64,000 bases of DNA from Chimonanthus salicifolius (lineage: Eukaryota; Streptophyta; Magnoliopsida; Laurales; Calycanthaceae). The DNA lies in the NCBI GenBank assembly GCA_013350335.1, contig CM023540.1:22175175-22239174 (forward strand). Reading direction: 5' to 3'. This document shows, in pieces, positions 24,901 through 36,714 of the stretch; the first letter of the stretch is position 1, and the number at the start of each line of letters is the position of its first letter. A program made the position numbers and the translations under genes. The notes below the pieces were generated by a model. The model searched no databases. It was not told where the DNA came from and worked only from the letters and a program-made list of their open reading frames with translations.

Positions 24901-25514
24901 GAAGAAAAGTAAAAAAAAGATTGCCATTTGAGATAACTTGAATTTAATAATACAAATAGTTCTAAGTGAAGAGATTAGGGAAACATTTGATTAAAAAAAA
25001 AAATGAAATGATGAAAGACATACAACAAAGACAAAGAAAATGATCTATTGTGAGGTAAATGACTAGTTTTCATTTAATTTATATTTGTACCTTTTACTTA
25101 TCATTATATCATCAATTTAGTTTGTATTAAAATTGTTCTCATTTGGAGAAACATTTACCGATGAATTAAGTTCAACATTTCAAGTTTTATAGACTTTAAA
25201 ATCATATTTAAAATAAATTTTTAAAATTAAATTTGACACACTAATTATACAAGTGTTGATATCTTATAAAACTTAAATGTTATAATGTGAAATAAAAGAA
25301 ATGATTGTATACAATAATTTTTTTTATAATAAAGTCAAATTTTACATCTTCATGGTTTGCTTAAAAATATTTATATCTACAAAAGAAATTGATTTGCGCA
25401 CAAGTACTTTTTAAAGTGAGCAGATGTAAAATTAAGAAGTTTTTCTATTTTGTCGTTTTACTTCTTAATTTAATTAGTATTAAAATGAAAAAAATATAAA
25501 AATACTATAACTTT
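21957..25514. other. Gene-poor AT-rich region
   Basis: 3.5 kb with no supportable gene. It contains the TRIM fragment at 22954-23285 and short random ORFs. The stretch 24013-24500 is purine/pyrimidine-rich and contains GAATTC-rich imperfect repeats, but no gene is seen. Confidence 0.55.
22954..23285 (+). mobile_element. TRIM fragment: 5' LTR, primer site and internal region
   Basis: The LTR 22954-23187 starts TGTGATACCTCGCC and ends with GGACAATATTGTTCTAATGA then AGATTGTTACA. It is followed by a TAGTATCAGAT primer-site relic (23190-23200) and an internal part matching the TRIM at 2822 (CAAGTCTCTACC; GGACGATTCTAAAGAAC). No 3' LTR is found, so the copy is truncated. Confidence 0.68.
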
Positions 25515-26405
25515 TTTTTTGAAACAGTTGAGTAGATTATCATTAATAAAAGAAAGCAATACAGTGAAGAGAACAGAAAGGGGAGTGGCCTAAGAGGATT
25601 AGGCACCCACCCAAATGAGCATGACAGCTAAAGGAAAAAGAAAAAATACAAGCAAAGCAAAAAAAAAAAAAAACCCCAAGATAAAGGAGCCGCTAACTGC
25701 CCGTGGCAAAAAACGTGCCCCGAATAGCCCCGTCAGCACCATTTTTTGCCAAGAAATTTGCTACCCCATTTGCTGACCTACTAATTTGAGAAAAAGATAC
25801 CTCCAATCCAACCAATAACTCCTTAATCTCCCTAACTAAGGTAATTAATCTCCAAGGGGGGCGCTTCAGACCCTTGGCCCATTTGATTGCATTGGAAGAG
25901 TCACTTTCAATAATTAATTTCTCTCCCCTTAAAGCCGCCCCCAAGGATAGAGCCCTCCGAATACTAAGAAGCTCCGCCTCGTTTGACTCTTTGACTCCTA
26001 CAGACTCTGAGACAGCGATACGAGTATAATCCAGATGATTTTTAAACACACCCCCAATCCCTGCCGGTCCCAGTTTACCTCTAGATGCTCCATCGACGTT
26101 AAACTTCCATGATCCAAAGGAGGGGGAGGTCCAGACAACCGAAGGTTTGCGCCTCAAGGGGGAAGGATTCAGACACCCCTCCAAAGACAAGCACAAATCC
26201 CCAACTTTGTAGTCCCTAAATTCGTTATTAGCACAAAGCCACGAGCATAACCTCCATTTAGCGATATCAAACAGCTCGCTGAACACCAAACTGCTTCCCT
26301 CGAAAATTCTAGCGTTCCTCTCCCTCCAAATGGACCACGGCTGGAATAGTATACCACACAAGCTTCTTCCGGAGTTGCAAACGTCCTGATCCAGGACAAA
26401 CCCTC
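25515..26405 (-). mobile_element. 5'-truncated LINE (non-LTR retrotransposon)
   Basis: A perfect 10-bp target duplication CTATAACTTT flanks the insert (25505-25514 and 26406-26415). The 3' end, on the minus strand, is an A-run directly at the duplication (T-run 25515-25520 on plus). The 891-bp insert keeps only the extreme 3' part of the coding region, the RNase H domain, which is the classic outcome of 5'-truncated target-primed reverse transcription. Confidence 0.9.
25693..26361 (-). pseudogene. RNase H domain of a plant LINE polyprotein (remnant)
   Basis: A 222-codon open stretch. It begins in the pre-RNase H region typical of plant LINE ORF2 (WSIWRERNARIFEG) and runs through WKFNVDGASRG (first catalytic D), NEAELLSIRRAL (E), LIIESDSSNAIKWAKG (D) and RSANGVANFLAKNGAD (last D). 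All four expected acidic positions are present, so the remnant is not very old. Endonuclease and reverse transcriptase domains are missing because of the 5' truncation, so this is not a host gene. The M at 26361 is an accident of the truncation. Confidence 0.85.
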
Positions 26406-27034
26406 CTATAACTTTACACCATTAGATACTTCCATTAGAATAAATATATTGTCTTTACGAATTCTTTTTCTCCAATTAACCTTATTATAAAATATATTAT
26501 CAATTATAATATTAATAATGATGAATAAATAAATTAAACATACTTAATGATTTAATAAAAAAGATGGTTAAAATGATGGAAGACATAATTTTTAATATAA
26601 TAATAAAAAAATTCACCCTAAATATAATTGCTATGATGATGAGCTGAAAACACGGCCAAGTGGGATGTAGGCAAAATAATATATAAATAAATGCATACAA
26701 GCTTCTCATATACAAAAGGTGCACAGTACATTAATCACTATTTCTCTAACTTTCTTTCAGCCAAGGTTTACAAAAGTTAAAAAAAAAAGAAGCCCATGCA
26801 CGTCCAGCTTAACATATACATCTCTCGACACGTTGGTGATCAGATGATCACAACCATCCATTTGCTGGGGACAAGGACATCCAGCCATTGATCAATGCAA
26901 ACCACTCAGCATAATCTTTCAATTCTCACTGTAGATCATGATCATGATCATGATCATCATTGTGGGGCTGACCAGCGCAATGGATGGATCTGATCATCCA
27001 ATTCTCAATCAAATTAGTGGGCCACACCTTTTGT
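26406..27034. other. Spacer between the LINE and the aspartic protease gene, including its 3' flank
   Basis: No gene is seen. A tandem GATCAT run (about 26935-26960) lies some 75 bp past the protease stop codon, within its likely 3' UTR. The rest is AT-rich. Confidence 0.55.
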
Positions 27035-28369
27035 TTAGAGGGTTGTGGTACAATCAGCCTTTCCAAACCCCACCTTCTTATTCAAAACATCAAATTCCAC
27101 CCACATGTTTTGCTGATGGAAGTTCCCAATTATGTTACTCTCCACACCCAACATCTGCGAACTCCCTATCCCGAGGCACGTGACCCCACCACCGACCCCA
27201 TAGAGGGCCCGCTGTCCCTCCATCGCGATATCCACACCGTTGGTCATCTCCAGAGCAACTTCGCCCAGCAACCGTCCGATCTGCGCCACGTCACCTACAA
27301 AACACATGTCCAGGGCTCCACCATAAACGTAGCCCTTCTTCCATCTGGGCCCCACCAGCCTTAACACCTCCTCCTTCACCTTACTGTATGCGTCCTCCAC
27401 TAAGAAAGTGAACTCAGTCCCCGAGTCAATCATCGTCTGACCGGCGCCACCGGCGTCCGGTAAGAAAGCCGTCGGCGGGATATCCAGCCGTTTGCCTGCA
27501 ATGCGTACTCCGGTCATCTTGACCGTGTACGCGGCCTTGTCCAGATACGGTAAGTTCCGGCTTTGATCGAAGCGGAGCAGGTCTATGTACTTGAACCCGG
27601 CGGAGTGGGGGTTATCGCCGACGAGGAAGGTGCCGGAAGGGGGGTCCTGCGCGAGATTCTGGCGAGGGGGGACGCAGTAGGAGAACTTGCGTATGCTGGC
27701 CTGGGAGACGAAGGAGAGGCGGCCGAGGTTCATTCCCAGAATCCCCTCTGGGGAGCTGGAGTCACGGCTGCAGCCGAGGATGACGGGAGGGGACGTTTGG
27801 GAATCTGAGATGGAGATCTTTTCCTTGACGAGATTACCCTCGGCGAGGGTCCCGTCGGCGTAGAAGTAGGAATAATGGCAGAGGCGGTTGGAGTCGCAGG
27901 AGGTGGGGAGGGTAAAATCTGGAATCCGGGGTTTGCAGAGAGGGGTATTGCAGGGGAGGAGAGAGAAGGTCGAAGAGAGTGAAGGATCGAAGGCGGGGAC
28001 CTTTTTCAATTCTGGGATCTTCTTTTTCTGGCACTGGATCCATGAAAGTTGGCTTCCTGTGTCGATGACCATGGGCTGGGGCTGGGGAGGGGTGCCGATG
28101 GGGAGGGCGAGTAAGAGAGCCATGGTGTATTTGAAGCGGGACTTGGATGGAATACGACCATTGGTGTTGGGATTTTCTGGCAAGGAAGATAGTGAGGAAG
28201 AGAACAGAGAGAGGGAGCGGTGGTTGGACAGAGGGCGGGAAAAGAGAGGGAAGGACCTAAATGTTTTTGCAGTTTCAACAAGTTTCCGAGTTTCAGAAGA
28301 TGAGACAGAAACAGAGAAGAGGAAGAAGAAGAAGAATGGCAGTAGAAAGGAGTTGCAGAGAGAAGCCAT
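27035..28369 (-). CDS. Secreted pepsin-like aspartic protease (family A1, nepenthesin group), intronless
   Basis: A 444-aa single-exon protein. It has an N-terminal signal peptide (MASLCNSFLLPFFFFFLFSV) and a pro-region to about residue 80. The catalytic domain has the first active site VIDTGSQLSWIQC and the second MIDSGTEFTFL. The cysteine-rich nepenthesin insertion follows the first active site (CNTPLCKPRIPDF, SCDSNRLCHYSYFYADGTLA, EGNLVKEKI). The C-terminal flap and end motifs are GYVYGGALDMC, CLGIGSS, SNIIGNFHQQNMWVEFD and KVGFGKADC. These blocks match the intronless plant subgroup that includes Arabidopsis At1g66180 and At5g37540, close to the PCS1-type proteases. It presumably acts in the secretory path or apoplast; substrates are unknown. 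Both catalytic Asp residues and the expected length are present, so it should be active. A TATA-like box lies upstream. Confidence 0.95.
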   Translation of the reverse strand: MASLCNSFLLPFFFFFLFSVSVSSSETRKLVETAKTFRSFPLFSRPLSNHRSLSLFSSSLSSLPENPNTNGRIPSKSRFKYTMALLLALPIGTPPQPQPMVIDTGSQLSWIQCQKKKIPELKKVPAFDPSLSSTFSLLPCNTPLCKPRIPDFTLPTSCDSNRLCHYSYFYADGTLAEGNLVKEKISISDSQTSPPVILGCSRDSSSPEGILGMNLGRLSFVSQASIRKFSYCVPPRQNLAQDPPSGTFLVGDNPHSAGFKYIDLLRFDQSRNLPYLDKAAYTVKMTGVRIAGKRLDIPPTAFLPDAGGAGQTMIDSGTEFTFLVEDAYSKVKEEVLRLVGPRWKKGYVYGGALDMCFVGDVAQIGRLLGEVALEMTNGVDIAMEGQRALYGVGGGVTCLGIGSSQMLGVESNIIGNFHQQNMWVEFDVLNKKVGFGKADCTTTL

Positions 28370-28422
28370 GAGGAAGAGAGAGGAGGGAGAGGCTGGGTTG
28401 GGTTCCGAGGGAGATTTGGGGG

Positions 28423-28433
28423 GCTTTTATATG
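28423..28433 (-). promoter_or_regulatory. TATA box of the aspartic protease gene
   Basis: ATATAAAAGCC on the minus strand, about 55 nt upstream of the ATG at 28369, predicts a leader of roughly 25 nt. It is the only clear TATA element in the 300 bp upstream. Confidence 0.55.
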
Positions 28434-30277
28434 TTTGAATGGAGAGACGGAGGGGTCTTCTGGTTGTGGTGGAGAAATATAAAACATTATTGTCACAAAA
28501 AAGACTGATCATCGGATTATTAAAAAATGAGCGGCCAGGATTCAAATTAAAAACTTTGAAAATGTTAGAACAAAATTCTTTGAGTGGACGAGTAAAAATA
28601 TTTTTGTAAAGCAGACGGCAGCTCTTACACACGCTAGGTTTTAAGTGCCAGAGTGCTTCCACCTGTGAAATTAGAAGGTTAATAATTATACAGTTGGATC
28701 CTCTCTAATAGGATTATGAAAATTTGTGAAATGGAGAATATTAGATTATTGTTGATTAATTTTAAAATAAAAATAAAATTATTAGATAAATATTTTATTT
28801 TTAATATTAAATTATTAGAAAGCTACATTAAATGAAATAACTTGAAACAGTAGGTGAGGTACGGAGGACTCAAATCTAACACTTTATGAGCGAGAGATTA
28901 TCAGTTGAACTATACATTTACTTAGATTAAATAACCCACCTTGTAGTTTCGGCCATTTATTTTATAAATTAGGAATTTCAAATACGAATAATTTTCTTTA
29001 AACATCACCACATGATTACTTATTATTTGCAATCTCTTGTAATCTAAATCTATTCATGTATATCCCGTATTAGAGGTATGTTACTTACTATAAATTCAAT
29101 TTGAGAATCTTTATTAGAAAACTTTAAATTAATAATAATTATTAATAAAATTAGTTAAAATCTACAACTCACTTGAGGTAGAAAACGCGTTAAGAGTTTA
29201 TATTGATAACAGATAAACCTCATTATTAAGAAAAATAAAATATATTTTTTATAATTTATACCTTTTTTAGAAGTTTCCTAATATAAAAATTCAAACGATA
29301 CGATATTGCGATGACATAGGGATATAGCTGACGAATGGTCCTGAGTGACGAGTCAATAATGCTGCTACGTGTCACGACTTACTGTAGTGATGGCTTCTCT
29401 TTGTTTGTTTCTTTATTTGGTGACAAAAGGCAGGAAACGAGAAAACGCGTTTCTCTGGAAGAGTTCGTCCCTTTCCTTTTGGAATTTTGAAAATCCAAAT
29501 AAATTATGATTTTAGAAACTTTTTTTCCACTCGGTGGAAATATTATTCTGAAATTTATTTTGAATCATGACTATAATAAAGTTTCTAAAGATTTAAATTT
29601 GTAATTAATTTATTGAGTTTAATCATGAATAGTTGAATACAACTGAAAATCAGTTGAGATTGACATTAAACTTAATTTTTGATACAATAAAAAATATGAA
29701 GAAAGGTGTAAATTTGAACCCAGCAATAATCTTTAATATATCTATAAAGAAACATTTATAATCTAAAAATATAATAATATGTATTAATTAATACGTATTG
29801 TATGGATGTAAGGCAATATGTATTGTACTGTGTTTGTATGATTTTTCTAATTTTTTTAACTCTATTATGAAATTATGATTTTTATTTGAAAAATTCACAA
29901 ATTGTTATAAAAGATACAAGTTATTATGAGATACTGGATAACATAAATTTCATTTCAGGTGTTTTGCTGATATTAGTTGTCTATTATTCAGAGTTTTTAA
30001 ATATTTTTTAATTTTTTATGATAAGTATCTATTTTTTTTTTTCAAGAATTCGATACTCTATACTCTATAGAAATGACTTTTTTTTTTTTTTTTTAAATTA
30101 GGCTTGTAATAAATGAATATTTTCTCTTATTTAATATTCTTAACTTTTTTTTTTCTTAAGTCTTAAGATTGGTTTGTCCTTTTTTTTTAAGGAAAGCCCT
30201 GTTCTTAGGGAGCCATTTCTCTTTTCAAATAAAAAATTCTCAAACCTTAGGTTTATGAACACAAAAATGTTCAACTA

Positions 30278-30487
30278 CTAATGGGCCATAACCTTTCAAT
30301 TCTTTCAATCTTTCTTTCTTTTATTCTTTTTGTATCATCACCCACCCGATTGATTGATCATCAAAATCATGGGGGACCAACTACTAATGGGCCATGACCT
30401 TTCAATTTTTTCAATCTTTCTTTCTTTTATTCTTTTTTTTATCATCACCCACTCGATTGATTGATCATCAAAATCATGGGGGACCAA
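30278..30487. repeat. Two-copy tandem repeat of about 105 bp
   Basis: The unit begins CTACTAATGGGCCAT and ends ATCATGGGGGACCAA. It occurs at 30278-30380 and again at 30381-30487 with few differences (mostly T-run length and CCCACCCG versus CCCACTCG). This is a recent local duplication with no coding signal. Confidence 0.85.
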
Positions 30488-30806
30488 AAAAGTTCATCCC
30501 CATGCTCTCTAAAGGCAGAGATATATATATTATCCACCTTATAAAATATGTGAAAATTCATACATTATATCAATTAAGTAAAGTATCTCATTTCAAAGAG
30601 CCTATTTTATAGAAAAGTTTGAGGCAGAGGGATACACCTATAGAAAAAAAAAAAAGTGAATAGCATCTATCTAACTTCAATAATTTTCACATTAAAATTG
30701 CAAACTCTAAATAAATAAGTCAAGGGTGCATGATGATGATGTGAATAATGTAGAATTCATTTAAACCAATTTATCAATTTCTAAGTTTTACAAACTATGT
30801 TTGATG

Positions 30807-30940
30807 ACTAAGGGAGAGAGGTAAAAAATCAACTTTTTACCTCTCCTCCTCAATTTTTGAAAACTCTTTTCAAGAGAGGCATTTCATATTACATGGAGTA
30901 ATCCCTCTAAAATTTACCCTCCATCTAAACACAACCTTAA
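30807..30940. repeat. MITE-like stretch related to 8574 and 37037
   Basis: It has an internal inverted pair GAGGTAAAAAATCAACTTTTTACCTC and a right end, AATTTACCCTCCATCTAAAC then ACAACCTTA, matching the MITE at 8574-8711. Ends on the left are unclear. Confidence 0.35.
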
Positions 30941-31693
30941 AAAAACTCAAAATCAGTCTGAGTTGACTTGACTTTATGATATTTTGAATAGAGCGAGTGA
31001 ACGAGTTTTACTGAATTTTTTCGAGTCGAGTTCAAAAACTAAACTAAATTCTGAGTTTCACATTTTTAGAACTTTGATCGAAATAAAGTTAAATGAAAAA
31101 AAAAAAAAAACATTGTGAGTAGAGCCCAAATGACAATCACCACCCATTGTCTACTTAGAAACAAAACGTCTGTGTCACTCAAAGTGACTAAGTCTCTAAG
31201 ATTCGTCTTATCCTTGGATGGACTGATTTGAATATTGGGTTAATGACAAATAGGTATTTAAAATAAAATCTGATTCACTGAATAGTTCTTATTTTATAGT
31301 ATTTGGGCTTTTTCTTTCTTCTTTAATTTCCAATCTTACTGTTTACAATAATCATTTAGTGTATAAAACATGAAATCCTAAACTGCTCACAAAGGAAATA
31401 CCAAATTAAACAAACAAACAAAAATTGACCCATAACCAAACTCTGCGTTTGGTGACCCATCACTTGGACGAACTTAGCCAATAAAGTTTTATTCAAAGAT
31501 CATGAGATCCTTATCAATAGTTTTTTTTTCTTAACTATTTTTTAATAAAATAAAAATAAATCAATTCTAAATAGTGGAAGATTGATCTTCAAACAATTAA
31601 ATTATTTATATGATAGACCCATTCTGAGATGACATGTTCCTTGTTAGATGATCCTAGCTTTTGGAGGGCTTGCGATGGATGAATACTCCCAAT

Positions 31694-31939
31694 TAGGGCT
31701 GCAACTCCGGGTCATGCGGGTCGGATCGATAACTTTGGGTCAGCGGGTCGAACCGGGTTGAAAAGATAAAAATCAGCATGAAATTCGAGTCAAGTAGGGT
31801 TGAAGATTTTACAAGTTAACCTGACCCAATCTGACCAAACTCGGCTAAAATGGGTCCAAAATACGGGTCGGGTCAGAATTTGAGTCGGATTTCATATATA
31901 TCAACTCAGGTCAGGTTGAATTCCCGAGTTGCAGCCCTA
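31694..31939. mobile_element. hAT MITE, 246 bp, with perfect termini and 8-bp TSD
   Basis: Perfect 14-bp inverted termini TAGGGCTGCAACTC / GAGTTGCAGCCCTA, and a perfect 8-bp target duplication CTCCCAAT (31686-31693 and 31940-31947). The interior is GGGTCGG/CCTGACC repeats as in the element at 21572. The terminus fits the YAGGGNTGNCAA-like hAT pattern. Confidence 0.9.
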
Positions 31940-33576
31940 CTCCCAATGGTCCACATCTAATGAATTAGTCTACTAGACTATTTATTAGAAACATTTGATG
32001 AGGGAGGCCCCTCAAATTGATTAGTTTGTTTCACGTCTTTCACCAAAAAGTTTGTGTCCTTGTTGAGTTTACGAGTTTTGATTAAGAAATTCAAGATCTC
32101 CCATCTCTCTTTGAATACAACGGTATTGAGAAAAATTCTTGATACATGCAGCCTCCACAAGCCACAGGAATCGATTAATTACGGGACTCCAACCTAAAAT
32201 TTAAAAGTTTTCATTTGCTAGTTCATTTGTGTTCCACTAATCTTGATTTATTTTCTTAAAATTTAAGGTGGGTAGAGAGGCCTAAATTTGGACAAACAGC
32301 ACAAATTACTTGCAGCCTTTTGGGTTATGATTGTCATCAAATTTCTCATATATTCTGTCAAAAGAAATCATAAACTGGTTCATATGTTTAATGGCTCATT
32401 GATGAGATGGTAATGATTCATGGGCGTCAACACTGCATGTTGGGAGACATGAAAGAAATAAAATTGGTAACTGGTTCACTGTTTTTGAGTAAAGGGGAGT
32501 TAGCATTTGGGCCCTAAGTTTTAAATATTAATCATATGTATTAGTTGGGTCCCTTTAATAATATGGATATCCTTATCCTACATTAGACGTAAGGAGGTAG
32601 GACAATACACGAAACTACCCTTAAGCCTCGAGTATCAGGTAAACTTAGCTCATGCCGATTGATTAGTCAAATTATAAATACTTAAAAGGTGTCAAATGGA
32701 AATTAGAAGAATTTTGTACTGCCAATGATGGTTGAAGTTGATAGTATTTCATGTGAGTTTAACTCAACCTATTTGTCATTCTGATTCACTTCCAACGAGT
32801 CAGCGAGTAATGTATGTAGGAAATGGGATATTAAAATGCGTAAAGATGACGATATTGGAAAATTTTAAACCTCAAAATGGAATTTTTTTATATTTAATAT
32901 TATATATAAATCTAATTTTAAATGTTAAAATGGGAGTGTGGTATAAAAAGTAAAAAAAGTTAGAACTAGAAATAAATTTATTATAAAAGGTTAAAGTTAT
33001 GAGTTGATGTAGATTAAAGCCAATGATGGTTGGATGATCCAAGGGTTTAAATAACTCTAATACAATGAAAATGGTATTTATAAAAAGAGATGCATCATTA
33101 AATACATAAATTGTGATAGTAAAACATATGATATGATGAAATATGGGTGAGTGGGTGGCAATAAACATCACTACTAACAGAGTTTGAGTGAAAATAAAAT
33201 TTAAAAGGTTAACATTTAGAAAACTTTTTTATTTTTTTTAATGATGATAACAATGATATATCTTAAATCACAATGTAACTTAAACTGTGATCAATTTAGA
33301 AATGGTTAAGTATATGAAAGTGAGTAGGAAAGAAATGAGCGTTTTTTTTTTTTTTAATTAACGTGTGGAAAATCGTAGGATACCTAACATAAAACTCCTA
33401 CGGGTTGAATCCACTACCCCTAGGAAATACCATTTCAAGTGGTTTTTAATAGCATGGTTTGCAACTTCTGCCGGTGTGGGAAGGGTTTTTTTTCCTCTTC
33501 TTCTCTGTTTTACGAATCTATAATTAGAAATTTTTATCTAAAATTTGATAATTTATTTTATAATGAAAGAAAATCA

Positions 33577-33860
33577 TGTCAACATTCTTGAAGTAGAATG
33601 CACTCTCAAAAGCTAGTCATTGGTCAGACTAGACAATGTGGGACTCTTTGCCAACTTCACACCATCCCTCACGCGTAGCAGGTGGACGTGGAGATATTTG
33701 AAGAACCTACTTTGATACCATGAACAAAACCATATTAACATTCTTGAAATAGAACTTACACTCAAAAGTTAATCATTCTAAGGATGGTGCCTCAGGTGTT
33801 ATATAAAGTCATTAATTTTTCAGTCCACACGATGTAAGACTATTTATCAACTTCACATTA
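33577..33860 (-). mobile_element. TRIM-like element, minus orientation
   Basis: Two repeats start with TCAACATTCTTGAAGTAGAA (33578) and TTAACATTCTTGAAATAGAA (about 33737) and end near AACTTCACA. Between them is the complement of a primer site: CTTTGATACCATGAAC at 33710-33725 reads TGGTATCAAAG on the minus strand. The left copy seems to have an internal deletion. Exact outer ends and target duplication are unresolved. Confidence 0.58.
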
Positions 33861-34611
33861 CTTGCAAAATTTGAAAAGATGGTGACCCACGGTTTGACGA
33901 TTATCCACCGAAGAGAAAGATAGTTTCTCTTCCAGCTTAAGGAGACTATAAAGTCTCGTTTCCACTAAACTACATTGTCAAATGGGTGAAAGGGGATTGA
34001 ATCATCTGCTTTCTATTCTTGCGAGTTATAATTTGTTTATTTTGTTGTGCTTGTAATAGAATATTATTAGATGTTGGACATGATAGTCGACTTATAAAAA
34101 TAATTTATGAAAATTAAATATAAAATCAATTTTTAATTAGAATAATAATTTATACAAAATGATGATAAAATACTGGATATCTCACGATTTTTCACACATA
34201 AATTTGAAAAAAATAAAAATTGGACCTTAATGATAATGAAATGAAGTGTCATTTTAAGCCACCGAGATGCTCATGGTTTTGGATGAAGAAAGGGTATGCA
34301 TCCTCTCCAAGTTGGATAGAAAAGGTGGATTGCAACCACAAGAAAGAGGACTCGTACATGTAATGAGTGAAACATTGAAGAGCAAACGACAAGCTTGGTT
34401 TATTTTCCATGCCCGTGATATGTCCCTCTTTAGATCTCTACCATGGGCCCCAACAGATATCATGGTCACGGGCCTTTAATACAATATTTTCTATAAAATG
34501 GAATGTAACTTTGAGTAATTTGGGTGACTTTGATTTTGCAATGCAAAATTATTCAACTTAACTTAATAAATTTTTAAAAATAATACTTTTTTTTTAAATC
34601 AATAATCTCAA

Positions 34612-34801
34612 CTCAAAGGGGTTAGAGTGATGGTAAAAAACGTGTCTTAGAAGGTGGAACTCTTGAATTTGATTCTCACTCCTCTTTAAAGAATCATTTT
34701 CTGTAGACTTACTAGGTCTTTGTGAATGGAGAGACTTACACATGTCTTGAAAATTAATCGAGTGTTTTAAGAGACATAAATACTTCAGTTATAAAAAATT
34801 G
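34612..34801 (+). repeat. SINE copy with 7-bp target duplication
   Basis: The head is GGGGTTAGAGTGATGG (A-box region), then TTGAATTTGATTCTCACTC (B-box region). The body has GAGAGACTTACACATGTCTTGA and a tail ending in AGTTATAAAAAATTG. ATCTCAA occurs on both sides (34605-34611 and 34802-34808). Confidence 0.68.
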
Positions 34802-35341
34802 ATCTCAATAGATCGGATAACGACTACAATCTGAAATAAGAAAATAAAAAACCATCAATATAATAGTCTATATTTCATTATTGACTAGAACTAAGGTAGT
34901 ATAGTTAAATAATTATCAAACTACATTTAACCTTAGCTAGACATCCAACTCATTAGCAAAAGTGAGCCATATAATAGTCTATATTTCATTATTCATAATC
35001 AATACTCATGCATTGAGTACAAATAACTTTCAACTGATAGAGATCAAATTACAAATATTGAAAATCTAGAGAGTGTATTTACAATTTACTTAAAGATAGG
35101 AGTCTATTCTTCCTCATACGGCTTCACTTGGTGTGCTCTAAGAGTAGTGAATATCATCCGTGAGAATTTTATACTGAATTTTCCACGGTTTTCCACATGC
35201 AAATTCAAAAAAAAATATTTTATTTAAAATAGTTAGTAAGTCTTATAAAGAAAAAGCGTGAATTATAGTATCAAACTTGGTTTTGCATGTCTCACACTAT
35301 ATTTAGAGTTTTTTTCTTCTTGTTAAAGATATATTTATATA

Positions 35342-35626
35342 CTCCCTCTGTTTCATTTTTAGTTGTCTCATTTGAAATATTTGTATTTTTTAAAAAACTT
35401 TCTATATATGACTAGTACTTTTTATAATCTCATCCATTTTTAACACATTTTATACTATTCTAATATAAATAATATAATTATTTTAGAATAATTTCAAAAT
35501 ACATATAAAGTAACTAATTGAAAGAAATTGAGTAATATTTTAGATTAAAACAATTTCTCTCTACACCTGTTACACAATTCAATTTTTCAAGACAAAAGTC
35601 AATTATAAATGAAATGAGTTGAGTCG
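35342..35626. mobile_element. Stowaway-like MITE (decayed right end)
   Basis: The left end CTCCCTCTGTTTCATTTTTAG with GTTGTCTC is preceded by TA. The right end near 35605-35626 (AAATGAAATGAGTTGAG) is its partial inverse. It has the same terminal vocabulary as 7259-7438. Confidence 0.5.
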
Positions 35627-36714
35627 TGACTCAATTTCCACTCGTGGAATCTTCTCTCTCTTTAGCATTAGTAGGGATGGCACGGGCACTTCATGAAACT
35701 GAGTTGGTGAATCTTTGACCACTAATTTGAGATGGAAAGAGAAAGCAGAGAAAGAGACAAGAAATTCTGCATGGCAATCCATGGATTCCCATTCTTTCAT
35801 TTTCATGGAAAAGTCACGTTTGGTGGTTCCATGATTCTCACTCATTACATGCCACTTGGCTTAATCAGATTGCAATCGTCTTTTACTTCACTGACACGTG
35901 TAGATACTAGTTTATTTCATATTCGATCTTTTTCTTTCTCATTAATGGCCCTACACGCACCACTCTTTAATATTTAATCTCTCTTCTCCAATCTCTCGTG
36001 CCATGTAAAAGGATACCACAATTCACATTATGAGTTTCGGGTCGAATTTCAATAAACTTAACTTAATTTATATAAAAAATTATTGAATTACATCTAATCC
36101 AAATTACTAAACCTGACCCAACTCAAATTTTTGACTCAACTCAAATATTGTTTTATAAGTTGGTACACTCGGATTTAATCAGGTTGCTTTTAAATTCCTT
36201 AACTCGACCTGATCTGAATTTCATCTGTATTTATTTTTTCCAACTCGACTTGACGCAAGGTATACAAAAATATAACCAAAACCCATTGATTTTTCGAGTC
36301 GAGTCATACGGGTTAGGTTACCACTCAATCCAACTTTCATCCCTAAGTACAAGGATTCGAGTTGGGAAGTTGACTCAACTTAAATTTCTATCAAATCAGT
36401 AAAGCTCAATTTTGGTTCAACTCGGCTAATAAGACTTAGGTTGAGATACTGTTAACTCGGTCTGAAGGATGGGCCAAAATCTATTAATTTCCCATTCTGT
36501 TTAAATTTATAAATTGAGTTGAGTCATCTTGACTAAGTGAACTTTCGAGTCAGTTTGGATTTCTGATTTAAGCCATAGTCTGGAGAGCAATCCGACATAT
36601 CAACCAATTATAAAAGGCGAATATTAGATTTGATTACCATGGTAATCATAATTTAGGGGTAAACAATCATATTATGAAATCAGATTTTTTTGCAAAATGC
36701 AGTTCATCAATTCA

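Larger units (their letters stand above)
28434..33576. other. Gene-poor region upstream of the aspartic protease gene
   Basis: 5.1 kb without a supportable gene. It includes the promoter of the protease, a tRNA-like SINE relic on the minus strand near 28855-28925 (ATAGTTCAACTGATAATC; GATTTGAGTCCTCC), a two-copy tandem repeat (30278-30487), a MITE-like stretch (30807-30940), the hAT MITE at 31694, and a SINE-tail-like fragment at 33345-33430. Confidence 0.55.
33861..36714. other. Gene-poor region
   Basis: 2.9 kb. It contains a SINE (34612-34801), a Stowaway-like MITE (35342-35626) and a degenerate GGGTCG-type stretch (about 36030-36420). An open 70-codon stretch at 34267-34479 matches no family I recognise. 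Confidence 0.5.

Noticed and set aside
26935..26960. GATCAT repeats as an operator-like palindrome
   Set aside because: A simple tandem hexamer in the likely 3' UTR of the protease gene; nothing supports a regulatory role.
27563..28662. Long open frames on the plus strand and in other minus frames (206 and 218 codons) over the aspartic protease gene
   Set aside because: They are shadows of the GC-rich protease coding sequence. Only the 444-codon frame has catalytic motifs and a signal peptide.
34267..34479. A 70-codon ORF with balanced composition
   Set aside because: Both strands are open here, no homology is recognised, and no splice partners are evident. Kept only as a note in the region entry.
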